In this document: in pieces, positions 1-9,565 of the stretch | Numbering within the stretch: position 1 is the first letter of the stretch | How the letters are laid out: the number at the start of each line of letters is the position of its first letter | Source of the DNA: Pseudorhodoferax soli | GTDB lineage: Bacteria > Pseudomonadota > Gammaproteobacteria > Burkholderiales > Burkholderiaceae_C | Direction: 5' to 3' | Assembly: GCF_003337555.1 (NCBI RefSeq) | Contig: NZ_QPJK01000012.1 | Span: 177,990 to 241,989, forward strand | Length of the DNA stretch: 64,000 nt | Notes under the pieces: model-generated | Seen by the model: only the letters and a program-made list of their open reading frames with translations | Database searches by the model: none | What the model was told of the DNA's origin: nothing | Translations under genes and position numbers: made by a program

Positions 1-145
1 GCTGAGCGCCCTTCGCCTGCATGCGTGGTGTTTTCATGCAGACGCAAGCCAGGCAAAGGGCACGAGTGCAGGCACAGCACACCAAACTTCATGCACGTGG
101 TCCAGGCCCATCCAGCGGCCAGGACGGCGATCGGCCCGGTGCGCC

Positions 146-934
146 ATGAACTACCAGTTCCAGGCGTTGACCCATCCCGGCCGGCTGCGCCACAACAACG
201 AAGACTCCGCGGCTTTTGACCCTGTCTGCCGCTGCAGCGTGTTGGCCGACGGCATGGGCGGCTACAACGCCGGGGAGGTGGCCAGCAGCATGGCCGTCAA
301 CGTCATCCTCGCCGAGTTCGCTGCCTGGTTCGCCGCAGCCGGGTCCAGCGCTTCCGTGCGCGAGGTCCGCAAGGCCATGGAGCGTTCCGTGCACCATGCG
401 AACCAGGCCATCCTGAGCACGGCGCGCGCAGACCCGGACTGCGCTGGAATGGGCACCACGCTGGTCGTGGCCACGTTCCATGAGCAGCGCTTGGTGCTTG
501 GCCACATCGGCGATTCGCGTGCGTACCGGCTGCGCGAAGGGCAGCTGCAGCAGATCACGCGCGACCATTCCCTGCTGCAAGAGCAACTCGATGCCGGGTT
601 GATCACCCCCGCGCAAGCCGCCGTGTCGTCTCAGCGCAATCTCGTCACGCGCGCTCTCGGCATCGAGTCCGGGGTCGAGTTGGATCTGAACGAATTCGCG
701 GTAGAAGCTGGCGACATCTACCTGCTGTGTTCGGACGGGCTGTCGGACATGGCGAACGACAGCGAGATCGGGGACATCCTGCGCGCGGCCAGCTCGCTCG
801 AGCACAAGGCACGCCGGCTCATCGACCTTGCGAACGCCAATGGCGGCCGGGATAACATCACCGTCCTGCTCGCACAGGCGATGTCTGCTCCGGCTACCCG
901 GCCCGGCCTGGTTTCCAGGTTGTTGCGCACTTGA
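146..934 (+). CDS. PP2C-family serine/threonine protein phosphatase
   Basis: Predicted 262-residue soluble metal-dependent phosphatase that removes phosphate from Ser/Thr of target proteins. The PP2C motifs appear in order: an N-terminal R-x-x-N-E-D (Glu19-Asp20), the metal-binding DGMGG (Asp35-Gly39), GDSRAYR near residue 122, SDGLSD near residue 195, and GGRDN near residue 232. Its length matches stand-alone bacterial PP2C enzymes (Stp1/PrpC type). The FHA-domain gene follows within 45 bp, and FHA domains bind phosphothreonine, so the two probably belong to one phospho-signalling unit. No Ser/Thr kinase lies in the window; it may be upstream of base 1. No strong ribosome site is visible before this ATG. 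Confidence 0.9.
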   Translation: MNYQFQALTHPGRLRHNNEDSAAFDPVCRCSVLADGMGGYNAGEVASSMAVNVILAEFAAWFAAAGSSASVREVRKAMERSVHHANQAILSTARADPDCAGMGTTLVVATFHEQRLVLGHIGDSRAYRLREGQLQQITRDHSLLQEQLDAGLITPAQAAVSSQRNLVTRALGIESGVELDLNEFAVEAGDIYLLCSDGLSDMANDSEIGDILRAASSLEHKARRLIDLANANGGRDNITVLLAQAMSAPATRPGLVSRLLRT

Positions 935-975
935 ATATCCATCGACATCCACATGATCAGACCCAGGAGCCGGCC

Positions 976-1650
976 ATGCCAAAGTTGATCGTCTCGATCG
1001 ACGGTGTAGTCATCAAGGAAGTCCAGCTCACCAAGGACCGCACGACGCTCGGCAGGCGCCCGTACAACGACGTCGTGATCGACCATCTGGCGGTCAGCGG
1101 GGAGCATGCGGCCGTGCTGATGGCCGGCAACGAAGTGCAGCTGGAAGACCTCAACAGCACGAACGGCACCTACGTCAACAGCCGGCCCATCCGCAAGCAG
1201 GTGCTGCGCCACAACGACATGGTCGAGATCGGCAAGTACAAGATCAAGTTCTTGCACGATGCACAGGATGGCAGCGAAGCGCGCATGCCGGCAGCGCCGA
1301 GCCCGGTTGCGGCGCGCACCGATGCCCCGACGCCGCAGCGTCGGGCATTCGATACCGTTCTGGGTGCAGACCTCGAGGCTACGACCGGCCCCGCATCGAT
1401 CCGCGTCACCTCGGGTTCGGCAGCCGGACGCGAAGTTGCGCTGGTCAAGGTTGTGACCACCATCGGCAAGCCGGGTGTGGCCGTCGCCGCCATCACGCGC
1501 CGTCCCCACGGCTATGTGGTCGTGCATGTGGAAGGAGCGCATGCCCCGATCGTGAACGGCACCACCGTCGGCTCGACGCCAGTGGATCTCAAGCACGGCG
1601 ACGTGCTCCAGTTGGCGGGCACGCAGATGGAGTTCCTCCATGGTGCGTGA
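976..1650 (+). CDS. FHA-domain protein
   Basis: A 224-residue protein with a typical N-terminal forkhead-associated domain. TLGRRPYNDVVID near residues 20-33 carries the core Gly-Arg, followed by the SGEHA motif and DLNSTNGTYVN. A Pro/Ala-rich linker covers roughly residues 95-120. A second, degenerate FHA-like fold runs from about residue 145 to the end (TTIGKPG ... IVNGTTVG ... LKHGDVLQL). I chose the ATG preceded by CAGGAG; an upstream TTG overlapping the phosphatase stop would add 15 unlikely residues. FHA domains read phosphothreonine, so this protein probably senses the state set by the neighbouring phosphatase and an unseen kinase. The target is unknown. Confidence 0.88.
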   Translation: MPKLIVSIDGVVIKEVQLTKDRTTLGRRPYNDVVIDHLAVSGEHAAVLMAGNEVQLEDLNSTNGTYVNSRPIRKQVLRHNDMVEIGKYKIKFLHDAQDGSEARMPAAPSPVAARTDAPTPQRRAFDTVLGADLEATTGPASIRVTSGSAAGREVALVKVVTTIGKPGVAVAAITRRPHGYVVVHVEGAHAPIVNGTTVGSTPVDLKHGDVLQLAGTQMEFLHGA

Positions 1651-1813
1651 TCGGACGGCGCCACGCCTCGGCAAATCGTGCACGTGGGGACCTTGTTGGC
1701 AACGGAATCAGCAAATTTTCTCGACAGCGGGTCACCACTGCCTGTAGCCTTCGACATCGCGCCCTGGGCAGGAGTGTCAGGCGCCCACCTCCTCATTTCA
1801 CCGAAGGAACCGG

Positions 1814-2608
1814 ATGAAACTGCGCGTGCTCGGCTGTTCCGGCGCCATTGCAAAGGACTGTCGCACGACGTCCTTTTTGCTCGATGCCGACGTACTGGTC
1901 GATGCCGGCACCGGCGTTGGGGATCTGAGCCTGGATGAGATGCGCCTGATCGACCATGTGTTCCTGACCCATTCGCACCTGGACCACATCGCCGCGCTTC
2001 CGCTCATGGTCGATGCCATCGCATCGCAACGGACAAAGCCCATCAGCGTGCACGCACTTGCAGGCACCATTGCAGCACTCAAGGTGCACATTTTCAACAA
2101 CGTCATCTGGCCAGACTTCAGCCGGATCCCCTCGGAAGCCGCTCCTTTCGTGCGTTTCCACGAGATCGAGATCGGTACGCCTGTCCAGGTCTGCGGAAAG
2201 ACCATCGAGCCCCTGCCTGCCGTGCACACGGTGCCGGCCTGCGGCTATGCCGTCTCGGCGGGAGGCCCGCACTGGGTGTTCACCGGCGACACGGAACGCA
2301 ACCCGGCGTTCTGGGAGCGTCTGGAACAGTTGGATGTGGCGATGCTGGTGATCGAAACCGCGTTCAGCAACCGCGAGCAAGAACTCGCTCGGCGCAGCTT
2401 GCACCTGTCGCCCGTCGCACTGGCGGAAGAATTGGCGCACATGGACCACGCCCGCAACGTGCCGATCTACATCACGCACACCAAGCCGTCGGAGACCGTG
2501 TTGATCATGGCAGAGATCGACCAGTTTGACCGCAATGCCACGCATGACAGCCCGCCTGGCGCGCACGACATCCGCTGGCTGGAAGCTGGCCAAGAATTCG
2601 AGATCTAA
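1814..2608 (+). CDS. MBL-fold metallohydrolase, class-II cyclic-nucleotide phosphodiesterase-like
   Basis: A 264-residue metallo-beta-lactamase-fold enzyme. The metal motif THSHLDH lies near residues 53-59, and further metal ligands are visible in the HTVPACGY, FTGDTERN and YITHTKP segments. The compact start (MKLRVLGCSGA) and the HSHLDH spacing resemble class-II 3',5'-cyclic nucleotide phosphodiesterases of the CpdP/PDE1 kind, so hydrolysis of cAMP or a related phosphodiester is likely but not proven. The start ATG has GAAGGAACC just upstream. It lies on the same strand 163 bp after the FHA gene and may complete a signalling cluster with the PP2C and FHA proteins. Confidence 0.8.
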   Translation: MKLRVLGCSGAIAKDCRTTSFLLDADVLVDAGTGVGDLSLDEMRLIDHVFLTHSHLDHIAALPLMVDAIASQRTKPISVHALAGTIAALKVHIFNNVIWPDFSRIPSEAAPFVRFHEIEIGTPVQVCGKTIEPLPAVHTVPACGYAVSAGGPHWVFTGDTERNPAFWERLEQLDVAMLVIETAFSNREQELARRSLHLSPVALAEELAHMDHARNVPIYITHTKPSETVLIMAEIDQFDRNATHDSPPGAHDIRWLEAGQEFEI

Positions 2609-2956
2609 CGTCAGGTCTCATGGCCGAGGCGCCATGGAAAAGTCGATCGACGGCAGCAGCACAGATCAGCGTCGGAATCACGACCGGCAAGGTCAGCGCA
2701 GCGAACAGCAACACCGCCGTCGCAAGCGACGCACTGTCCTGCCACCGCTGTCGGAGCAAGTTGCGCAGGTCGACGTTTCAGAAGTACTCCTTGTCCTTCA
2801 TCAAAACGCTCTCTGATGCCCTGTGAAGGTGTGTTCGTCTCGATGTAGTCTTGGCGTCAGCAAAAACCCTTGCGGCACGGCCGGAAGGCTAGAGGGCCGC
2901 CGGTATCTGCTAATCTGCATACATTCCGTTTTCCATCATCACAGCGGGGAGATCCC
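2609..2956. other. 348-bp intergenic stretch
   Basis: No gene is convincing here on the plus strand. On the minus strand a TTG-initiated frame (2759 down to 2505) encodes one strongly hydrophobic segment (ATAVLLFAALTLPVVIPTLI), but it runs about 100 bp into the end of the phosphodiesterase gene and its start is poor, so I do not call it a gene. The last 60 bp, with CTAATCTGCATACATTCC, probably holds the promoter of the DUF883 gene. Confidence 0.5.
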
Positions 2957-3277
2957 ATGTCCAAAGCGAGTGCATCCAGCGTCGAATCCCAAGAACAACT
3001 GGTCAGCGACATCAAGTCCGTGATCTCTGATGCCGAGGAAATGCTGAGCGCCACGGCAGACCAGGCAGGAGAGAAGGTCAACAACCTGCGCGCGCGCATC
3101 CAGGTTCGCCTGCACGATGCCAAGCTGCGCCTGGTCGATGCCGAAGAAGCCCTGCTGGCCAAAACCAAGGCGGCGGCGCGCGCGACCGACGAATACGTGC
3201 ACGAGTCGCCCTGGACCGCGATTGGCGTCGCCGCTGCGGCCGGCGTGCTGCTGGGCCTGGCCCTCGGCCGGCGTTGA
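2957..3277 (+). CDS. DUF883 family protein (ElaB/YqjD type)
   Basis: A 106-residue protein of the ElaB/YqjD/DUF883 family. An amphipathic, probably coiled-coil N-terminal region (residues 8-70, rich in Glu, Lys, Ala) is followed by the family's C-terminal membrane anchor, SPWTAIGVAAAAGVLLGLALGRR. The E. coli relatives are inner-membrane-anchored, ribosome-associated proteins induced in stationary phase; this function is known for the family, not shown here. The start ATG is preceded by GGGGAGA. It heads a three-gene unit with the YqjE-like and YqjK-like genes, the same order as yqjD-yqjE-yqjK in E. coli. Confidence 0.88.
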   Translation: MSKASASSVESQEQLVSDIKSVISDAEEMLSATADQAGEKVNNLRARIQVRLHDAKLRLVDAEEALLAKTKAAARATDEYVHESPWTAIGVAAAAGVLLGLALGRR

Positions 3278-3307
3278 CCGGCCTGCACCCCATCCTCGGG
3301 ATTGGGC

Positions 3308-3730
3308 ATGGCTAGCGCACCGCGCGGCGCGGCAGCGGGTGCCGGCCCGATCGGCGCCGTGCGCCGCATGCTGTCGACTCTCCTGGATCTGGCCCAGACA
3401 CGGCTGCAGCTGATCGGCAACGAGATCCGGATCGAGAAGCACCGCGCGCTGCAGATGCTGGCGCAGGTGCTGCTCGCCATGTTCTGCGCGTGCATGGCAC
3501 TGCTGATGGCGGTCGGGCTCGTTCTGGCGCTGTGGTGGGAGCAGCGTATCGCCGTGTTGAGCGTGCTGCTGGTCCTGTTCGCTGCTGCCGCGTTCTGGCT
3601 GCAGCATCTGGTCCGCAGCCGGCGTGCCATGCAGGACCATCCTTTCGCCGCCAGCTTGGCGGAGTTGCAAGAGGACCTGCGGCAGTTGAAGGAGACGGCC
3701 CAGCATGCGCCGCCGCAAGAACCTCGCTGA
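3308..3730 (+). CDS. YqjE-like phage-holin-family membrane protein
   Basis: A 140-residue membrane protein of the YqjE / DUF1469 (phage holin superfamily) type. A short basic N-terminus is followed by an amphipathic stretch (TRLQLIGNEIRIEKHRALQML) and two adjacent membrane helices near residues 55-80 and 85-105. The C-terminal tail is charged and cytoplasmic. It starts 30 bp after the DUF883 gene. An in-frame TTG two codons earlier is possible. Despite the family name, nothing here suggests phage lysis; it accompanies DUF883 proteins in many proteobacteria. Its role is unknown. Confidence 0.82.
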   Translation: MASAPRGAAAGAGPIGAVRRMLSTLLDLAQTRLQLIGNEIRIEKHRALQMLAQVLLAMFCACMALLMAVGLVLALWWEQRIAVLSVLLVLFAAAAFWLQHLVRSRRAMQDHPFAASLAELQEDLRQLKETAQHAPPQEPR

Positions 3731-4040
3731 GCTGGAGCGCGAGCGCGGCCGCTTGCTGGAACGCATCGGCGTGCAGCGCAGCCAGCTACCAGCGCAGTTT
3801 GCGCCGGTGGCGCATCTGCTGCAGTTCAGCGAACGCGTTGCACAGACCGTACAGTCTGCGCGCACGTTCGTACGGGGACATCCCTGGGCGATGGGCGCCA
3901 TAGGCGCCGTGCTGGTACTGCGACGGCCCCGGTCCCTCGGACGCTGGATGAAGCGGGGCCTTCTGGTCTGGCGCACCTGGCGCACCGCTCGGAACTTTGC
4001 CCAGGCGCTCCAGCGTCAGCTGAACCGTCCTTCAGGTTGA
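3705..4040 (+). CDS. YqjK-like small protein
   Basis: A 111-residue basic protein overlapping the end of the YqjE-like gene by 26 bp, which suggests translational coupling. The N-terminus (MRRRKNLAELERERGRLLERI) is a short charged helix, followed by a weak hydrophobic segment (HPWAMGAIGAVLVL) around residues 62-76 and a basic C-terminus. Position and composition fit YqjK, the third member of the yqjDEK group. Function is unknown. Its stop lies one base from the end of convergent uvrA, with no terminator between them. Confidence 0.7.
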   Translation: MRRRKNLAELERERGRLLERIGVQRSQLPAQFAPVAHLLQFSERVAQTVQSARTFVRGHPWAMGAIGAVLVLRRPRSLGRWMKRGLLVWRTWRTARNFAQALQRQLNRPSG

Positions 4041-4041
4041 A

Positions 4042-7008
4042 TCAAGTTGCCAGGTAGCGGCGCAGGTAGCGGCCCGTGTGGCTCGCCTCGTGCGCGGCAA
4101 TCTGCTCGGGTGTGCCAACGGCCAGCACCTGCCCTCCACCAGCGCCGCCTTCGGGCCCCATGTCGACGAGCCAATCCGCCGTTTTGATCACATCCAGGTT
4201 GTGCTCGATCACAACGATGGTGTTCCCCGCGTCGCGCAGTTGGTGCAGAACGCGCAACAAGAGATCAATGTCCGCGAAGTGCAGGCCCGTGGTGGGTTCA
4301 TCCAGGATGTAAAGAGTGCGGCCGGTGTCGCGCTTGGACAGCTCCAGCGCCAGCTTGACCCGCTGCGCTTCGCCGCCCGACAGGGTGGTGGCTGCCTGGC
4401 CCAATTTGATGTAAGAAAGCCCCACATCGAGCAGCGTCTTGAGCTTGCGTGCGAGCGCTGGCACCGCCTGCAAGAAGTCGTATGCGGCCTCGACCGTCAG
4501 ATCCAGGATCTCCGCAATGTTCTTGCCCTTGTAGACGACTTCCAGCGTCTCACGGTTGTAGCGCTGCCCATGGCAAACGTCGCAAGGCACGTAGACGTCC
4601 GGCAAGAAGTGCATCTCCACCTTCACGACGCCGTCGCCCTGGCAGGCCTCGCAGCGCCCCCCGGCCACATTGAAAGAGAAGCGCCCAGGACCATAACCAC
4701 GCTCGCGCGCCGTCGGCACTTCGGCCATCAACTCGCGGATCGGCGTGAACAGGCCGGTGTAGGTGGCCGGGTTGCTGCGGGGCGTGCGGCCAATCGGCGA
4801 CTGGTCGACGTTGATGACCTTGTCGAACTGCTCCAGCCCGGCGATCTCGTCGTGCGCCGCCGGCTCCTCGTGCGCCCGGTAGATTTGGCGCGCCGCCGCC
4901 GCGTACAAGGTGTCGTTGACCAGCGTGGACTTGCCCGAGCCTGACACGCCGGTCACACAGGTGAACAGGCCGACCGGGAAGTCCACGTCCACGCCCTTGA
5001 GGTTGTGGCCGCGCGCGCCTCGTACGCCGATGGTCTGCAGCGCACCGTTGGCGACATCGCCCGTGGCCGGCAGCCAGGGCGTGCGCCGCGCAGGCACGTC
5101 GATGCGCAAGGCACCCGACAGGTAGCGGCCCGTGAGCGAGGCGCCATTGGCCTTGATGGCCGCGATGTCGCCCTGGGCCACGACACGGCCGCCATGCACA
5201 CCAGCACCGGGCCCCATGTCGATGACGTGGTCTGCGGCAGCCATCATGTCTTCGTCGTGCTCGACCACCAGCACGCTGTTGCCCAGGTCGCGCAGGTGCT
5301 GCAGCGTCCCGATCAGGCGGTCGTTGTCGCGCTGGTGCAGGCCGATGCTGGGCTCGTCCAGCACATACATCACGCCGGTCAGGCCCGAGCCGATCTGCGA
5401 GGCCAGCCGAATGCGCTGCGACTCCCCGCCCGACAGCGTCTCGGCGCTGCGGTCCAGGCTCAGGTAATTCAGGCCGACATCGTTGAGAAACTTCAGGCGC
5501 AGGCCGATCTCGCGCACGACCTTGGCCGCGATGTCCGCCTTGGACCCGTGCAGTTGCAGGCCGTCGAAGTAGGCCTGGCTTTCGCGCAGCGTGGCGCTGC
5601 TGATCTCGTAGATCGCCCGCGCCTGCGCACCCTCGCCAACCTTCACATGGCGCGCCTCACGGCGCAGCCGCGAGCCATGGCATTCGGGGCAGGGTTGCAC
5701 GCTGCGGTAGCGGGCCAGGTCTTCGCGCACCACGGCGGAATCGGTCTCGCGGTAACGCCGCTGCATGTTGGGGATCACGCCTTCGAAAGCGTGCTTCTTG
5801 GTCAGTTTCCTGCCCTGGAAGTTGCCCGACTCCATGACGTAGCTGAACTTGATCTCTTCCTCGCCCGAGCCGTGCAGCACCACCTGGCGCACCAACGCGG
5901 GCAGCTCGTCCCACGGCGTCTCGGCATTGAAGCGGTAGTGCTTGGCCAGGCTCTCGACCAACGCGAAGTAATAGCCGTTGCGCCGGTCCCAACCCTTGAT
6001 GGCGCCGCTGGCCAAGCTCAGCGTCGGAAAGCCGACCACGCGCGCAGGGTCGAAAAACTCCTGCGCGCCCAGTCCGTCGCAGCTGGGGCAGGCGCCGACC
6101 GGCGAATTGAACGAGAACAGCCGCGGCTCCAGTTCGCTGATCGAATAGCCGCAGACAGGACAGGAAAACTTGGCGTTGAACAGGTGCTCACGCGGCTGCC
6201 CCGGCGTGCCGTCGGCGTGCGGCGCGGCGTCCATCTCCAACGCGATGGCACGGCCATCGGCCAGCCGCAGCGCTGCTTCGAAACTTTCCGCCAGGCGCTG
6301 GCGCAGGCCACCGCCTGCGCCTTCCTGATCGGCACGTACCTTGATGCGGTCGATCACGACGTCGATGTCGTGCTTCTCGGTCTTCTTGAGCTTGGGCAGG
6401 TTGTCGAAGTCGTAGGCCTGTCCGTCGATGCGAAAGCGCACATAGCCCTGCGCCTGCAGCTCGGCAAAGACATCCGTGAACTCGCCCTTGCGCTCGCGCG
6501 CGATCGGCGCAAGCACCATCAGCCGGGTGCCCTCGGGCAGCGCCAGCACCGTGTCGACCATCTGCGCCACGGTCTGGGCCGACAAGGGCAAGTGGTGGTC
6601 CGGGCAATAGGGCGTGCCGGCGCGCGCGAACAGCAGGCGCAGGTAGTCGTGGATCTCGGTCACCGTGCCTACGGTGGAGCGCGGGTTGTGGCTGGTCGCC
6701 TTCTGCTCGATGGAGATCGCGGGAGACAGCCCCTCGATCAAGTCCACATCCGGCTTGTCCATCAGCTGCAGGAACTGCCGCGCATAGGTCGACAGGCTTT
6801 CCACATAGCGGCGCTGCCCCTCGGCGTACAGCGTGTCGAACGCCAAGGAGGATTTGCCCGAACCCGACAACCCCGTGATCACCACGAGCCGGTTGCGCGG
6901 AATGTCCAGATCGATGTTCTTGAGGTTGTGCGTGCGCGCACCGCGGACGCTGATGCGCTGCAGTTGCAGCGCGGTCGCGAGGTAAGAGCCGTCCTTGGGG
7001 TCGTTCAA
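4042..7008 (-). CDS. uvrA: Excinuclease ABC subunit A
   Basis: A 988-residue UvrA, the damage-recognition ATPase of nucleotide excision repair, slightly longer than E. coli UvrA (940). There are two ABC ATPase modules, with Walker A GLSGSGKS at residues 46-53 and GVSGSGKS near residue 692, and two LSGGE(S/A)QR signature sequences. Zinc-finger cysteine pairs are seen at CPVCGYS...CPSCDG (near 286) and CEACQGDG...CDVCHGQ (near 784). It is divergent from ssb, the classic uvrA/ssb arrangement. I could not find a CTGT-N8-ACAG LexA box in the 125 bp between them. Confidence 0.98.
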   Translation of the reverse strand: MNDPKDGSYLATALQLQRISVRGARTHNLKNIDLDIPRNRLVVITGLSGSGKSSLAFDTLYAEGQRRYVESLSTYARQFLQLMDKPDVDLIEGLSPAISIEQKATSHNPRSTVGTVTEIHDYLRLLFARAGTPYCPDHHLPLSAQTVAQMVDTVLALPEGTRLMVLAPIARERKGEFTDVFAELQAQGYVRFRIDGQAYDFDNLPKLKKTEKHDIDVVIDRIKVRADQEGAGGGLRQRLAESFEAALRLADGRAIALEMDAAPHADGTPGQPREHLFNAKFSCPVCGYSISELEPRLFSFNSPVGACPSCDGLGAQEFFDPARVVGFPTLSLASGAIKGWDRRNGYYFALVESLAKHYRFNAETPWDELPALVRQVVLHGSGEEEIKFSYVMESGNFQGRKLTKKHAFEGVIPNMQRRYRETDSAVVREDLARYRSVQPCPECHGSRLRREARHVKVGEGAQARAIYEISSATLRESQAYFDGLQLHGSKADIAAKVVREIGLRLKFLNDVGLNYLSLDRSAETLSGGESQRIRLASQIGSGLTGVMYVLDEPSIGLHQRDNDRLIGTLQHLRDLGNSVLVVEHDEDMMAAADHVIDMGPGAGVHGGRVVAQGDIAAIKANGASLTGRYLSGALRIDVPARRTPWLPATGDVANGALQTIGVRGARGHNLKGVDVDFPVGLFTCVTGVSGSGKSTLVNDTLYAAAARQIYRAHEEPAAHDEIAGLEQFDKVINVDQSPIGRTPRSNPATYTGLFTPIRELMAEVPTARERGYGPGRFSFNVAGGRCEACQGDGVVKVEMHFLPDVYVPCDVCHGQRYNRETLEVVYKGKNIAEILDLTVEAAYDFLQAVPALARKLKTLLDVGLSYIKLGQAATTLSGGEAQRVKLALELSKRDTGRTLYILDEPTTGLHFADIDLLLRVLHQLRDAGNTIVVIEHNLDVIKTADWLVDMGPEGGAGGGQVLAVGTPEQIAAHEASHTGRYLRRYLAT

Positions 7009-7133
7009 GATGCGCGTCCGGGAAAACCCGCCATGATAAGCGGCGGCGCTTTCGGGCGCAGACCCTGCCTTCCCAAATCCGGATGCGGCACAATCGATGC
7101 CATTTTCCCCGCATCGGCAGCACAGGCATCACC

Positions 7134-7634
7134 ATGGCATCCGTCAACAAAGTCATCATCGTCGGCAACCTGGGCCGTGACCCCGAAACGCGCACCTTCC
7201 CGAGCGGTGGCCAGGTCTGCAACGTGCGGATCGCCACCACCGACCGTTGGAAGGACAAGCAGAGCGGCGAGATGCGCGAGATCACCGAGTGGCACAACGT
7301 GGTCTTCAACGACCGCCTGGCCGAGATCGCCAACCAGTACCTGCGCAAGGGCTCGCAGGTCTATGTGGAAGGTTCGCTGCGCACGCGCAAGTGGACCGAC
7401 AAGGACGGCAACGAGCGCTACACCACCGAAATCCGCGCCGACCAGATGCAAATGCTGGGCGCCCGGCAAGGCATGGGTGGCCCGTCGTCCTCCGGCGACG
7501 ACGAGGGTGGCTACGAAGCCCCGCGCCGCCCGGCCGCGCCGCCTGCCCGCGCACCGGCGCCGCGCGCCGCGCCCGCTCCTGCGCCCAAGGCCTCGAGTGG
7601 CTTCGACGACATGGACGACGACATTCCGTTCTGA
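7134..7634 (+). CDS. ssb: Single-stranded DNA-binding protein
   Basis: A 166-residue SSB. The N-terminal OB fold begins [18 protein letters not shown] and runs to about residue 112. A low-complexity Gly/Ala/Pro linker follows, then the acidic tip DDMDDDIPF that recruits repair and replication partners. The ATG at MASVNK is chosen because this is the family's standard start. A possible -10 hexamer, CACAAT, lies about 40 bp upstream. The gene ends in a strong terminator. It covers single-stranded DNA during replication, recombination and repair. Confidence 0.97.
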   Translation: MASVNKVIIVGNLGRDPETRTFPSGGQVCNVRIATTDRWKDKQSGEMREITEWHNVVFNDRLAEIANQYLRKGSQVYVEGSLRTRKWTDKDGNERYTTEIRADQMQMLGARQGMGGPSSSGDDEGGYEAPRRPAAPPARAPAPRAAPAPAPKASSGFDDMDDDIPF

Positions 7635-7663
7635 GAACAACCCCTGCTGAACAGCCGACACCG

Positions 7664-7698
7664 CGCCCTGGGCAATTGCTGCCCAGGGCGTTTTCGTT
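7664..7698 (+). terminator. Rho-independent terminator of ssb
   Basis: A perfect 10-bp stem (CGCCCTGGGC / GCCCAGGGCG) with a 7-base loop, followed by TTTTCGTT, starting 29 bp after the ssb stop. Confidence 0.9.
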
Positions 7699-7899
7699 CA
7701 TGGGGCTGGAACAACACTCCAGCAGCAGGATTGGCGCCCGGGTTTCGCTCCGGGCAAGCGGGAGAGACCTGATCTCCTTCAGCCCACACGACCCGGTGGG
7801 CAGGGGACAGCTTGTCCAGTGGCGCGGAGCTTACCCACGCCCGGTGGCGCACCAGCGCAGCATCACGCGTGAATATGCACAACGGCCAGAACGGCCGGT

Positions 7900-9006
7900 T
7901 CAGCCCTGCGCGCTGGCGATCACACCACCGCCCAGGCAGACCTCGCCGTCGTACAACACGGCCGACTGCCCTGGCGTGACGGCCCACTGCGGGGCGCCGA
8001 ATTCCAGCGCGAACGCGCCATTGGCGCCCGCCGCCAGCGCGCAAGGCGCGTCCGCCTGGCGGTAGCGCGTCTTGCTGGCATAGGCCCCCGGCGCTGGCGG
8101 ATGGCCAGCCGTCCAGCTGGCATCGTCGGCCACCAGCGCCTGCGACTGCAGCCAGGGATGGCCGTGCCCCTGCACCACCCACAGCGTGTTGCGCTCCATG
8201 TCCTTGCGCGCAACGAACCAGGGCGCGTGCTCGCCACCACCGCGCGGCGCGCCTTTCTCTTTCAAGCCACCGATGCCCAGCCCCTGGCGCTGGCCCAGCG
8301 TGTAGAACGACAGCCCCTGGTGCTGCCCGAGAACGCGGCCGCGCTCATCCTTGATCGGGCCGGGCTCCTTGGCGATGTATCGGTTCAGGAAATCGCGGAA
8401 CGGCCGCTCGCCGATGAAGCAGATGCCCGTGGAGTCCTTCTTCTTCGCGTTCGGCAGGCCGATCTCGGCGGCCAGCCGGCGCACCTCCGTTTTTTGTAAC
8501 TCGCCGACGGGGAACAGCGTCCTGGACAGCTGCGCCTGCGTCAGGCGGTGCAGGAAGTAGCTCTGATCCTTGGAAGGGTCCAGCCCCTTGAGAAGCTCGA
8601 AGCGCCCGTCGCATTCGCGCACGCGTGCATAGTGGCCGGTCGCGATCTTCTCGGCGCCCAGGCGCATCGCATGGTCGAGGAAGGCCTTGAACTTGATCTC
8701 GGCGTTGCACAGCACATCGGGATTGGGCGTGCGGCCGGCCTGGTATTCGCGCAGGAACTCGGCGAACACGCGGTCCTTGTACTCGGCCGCGAAGTTCACA
8801 TGCTCGATCTCGATGCCGACCACGTCGGCCACGGCCGCGGCATCGACGAAGTCTGCGTTGGACGAGCAGTACTCGGAGTCATCGTCGTCCTCCCAGTTCT
8901 TCATGAAGATGCCCACCACCTCATAACCCTGCTGCTTGAGCAGCCAGGCAGTGACCGAGGAATCCACCCCACCGCTCAGACCGACGACGACACGCTGCTT
9001 GCCCAT
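7900..9006 (-). CDS. mnmA: tRNA-specific 2-thiouridylase
   Basis: A 368-residue MnmA, which installs the 2-thio group on U34 of the glutamate, lysine and glutamine tRNAs. The N-terminal PP-loop ATPase motif is [11 protein letters not shown] (residues 7-17). The catalytic cysteine region NPDVLCN and the second cysteine in [13 protein letters not shown] are both present, as are family segments GHYAR and DQSYFL. Length is normal for the family (360-370). It is followed on the same strand by no further gene; the 200 bp between it and the ssb terminator holds no recognisable feature. Confidence 0.97.
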   Translation of the reverse strand: MGKQRVVVGLSGGVDSSVTAWLLKQQGYEVVGIFMKNWEDDDDSEYCSSNADFVDAAAVADVVGIEIEHVNFAAEYKDRVFAEFLREYQAGRTPNPDVLCNAEIKFKAFLDHAMRLGAEKIATGHYARVRECDGRFELLKGLDPSKDQSYFLHRLTQAQLSRTLFPVGELQKTEVRRLAAEIGLPNAKKKDSTGICFIGERPFRDFLNRYIAKEPGPIKDERGRVLGQHQGLSFYTLGQRQGLGIGGLKEKGAPRGGGEHAPWFVARKDMERNTLWVVQGHGHPWLQSQALVADDASWTAGHPPAPGAYASKTRYRQADAPCALAAGANGAFALEFGAPQWAVTPGQSAVLYDGEVCLGGGVIASAQG

Positions 9007-9073
9007 GCCGCGATTCTAGAAAGCGGCGCCCGCCCGCGTGCGCCGGGGCGCCCAAGACCCGGGCAGAACCCGG

Positions 9074-9553
9074 TCAGCGCGCCAGGACCGAAGAGTCGGT
9101 GTAGACCAAGTCGAGCGGATACCGGCAACCGGCCAAGTAGTCTTCCATGCAGCGCAGCAACAGCGGGCTGCGGTGGCGGTCGGCGCTGGCGCGCACCTCG
9201 TCCGCGGTGAGCCACAGCGTGCGGACGATGCCCTGGTCCAGCGGGCGGCCGGGCTCGGGCAGGCCCACGTCGCCGCAGTAGGCAAAACGCAGATAGGTCA
9301 CGTCCTCGCCCGTGCTTTCGCGCACGAAACGCGACAGGTAGACGCCCACGAGCGCGTGCGGCAAGAAGGGATGTGCGGTTTCCTCCAGCACCTCGCGTGC
9401 GCACCCCTGCAACGGCGATTCGCCCGGGTCCAGGTGGCCGGCCGGATTGTTCAGGCGCAGGCCTTCGGGCGTTTCTTCCTCGACCAGCAGGAAGCGCCCT
9501 TGCCGCTCGATGACGGCGGCGACCGTGACACTGGGTTTCCAACGCGTTTGCAT
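9074..9553 (-). CDS. Nudix hydrolase, NudJ-like
   Basis: A 159-residue Nudix protein if started at MQTRWKPSVTVAAVIE; an ATG four codons upstream is also possible. The Nudix box reads G-x5-E-x7-REVLEET (GHLDPGESPLQGCAREVLEET), with Ala in place of the usual Gly after the EExx core. The sequence resembles the NudJ group, which hydrolyses thiamine-precursor pyrophosphates and other nucleoside diphosphate derivatives; the exact substrate is not determined. It lies directly upstream of mnmA on the same strand (67 bp), a pairing common in betaproteobacteria. Confidence 0.88.
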   Translation of the reverse strand: MQTRWKPSVTVAAVIERQGRFLLVEEETPEGLRLNNPAGHLDPGESPLQGCAREVLEETAHPFLPHALVGVYLSRFVRESTGEDVTYLRFAYCGDVGLPEPGRPLDQGIVRTLWLTADEVRASADRHRSPLLLRCMEDYLAGCRYPLDLVYTDSSVLAR

Positions 9554-9565
9554 GGTGCACATCAT

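Noticed and set aside
17..41. Inverted repeat CTGCATG / CATGCAG near the window start
   Set aside because: Short arms, 11-base loop and no T run or clear gene context; too weak to call a terminator or operator.
7009..7133. Search for an SOS (LexA) box between uvrA and ssb
   Set aside because: No CTGT-N8-ACAG match is present, so no SOS operator is annotated despite the classic divergent arrangement.
5005..7650. 881-residue open frame antisense to uvrA
   Set aside because: Composition is low-complexity Ala/Gln/Val/His typical of the reverse frame of a GC-rich gene, and uvrA is unambiguous on the other strand.
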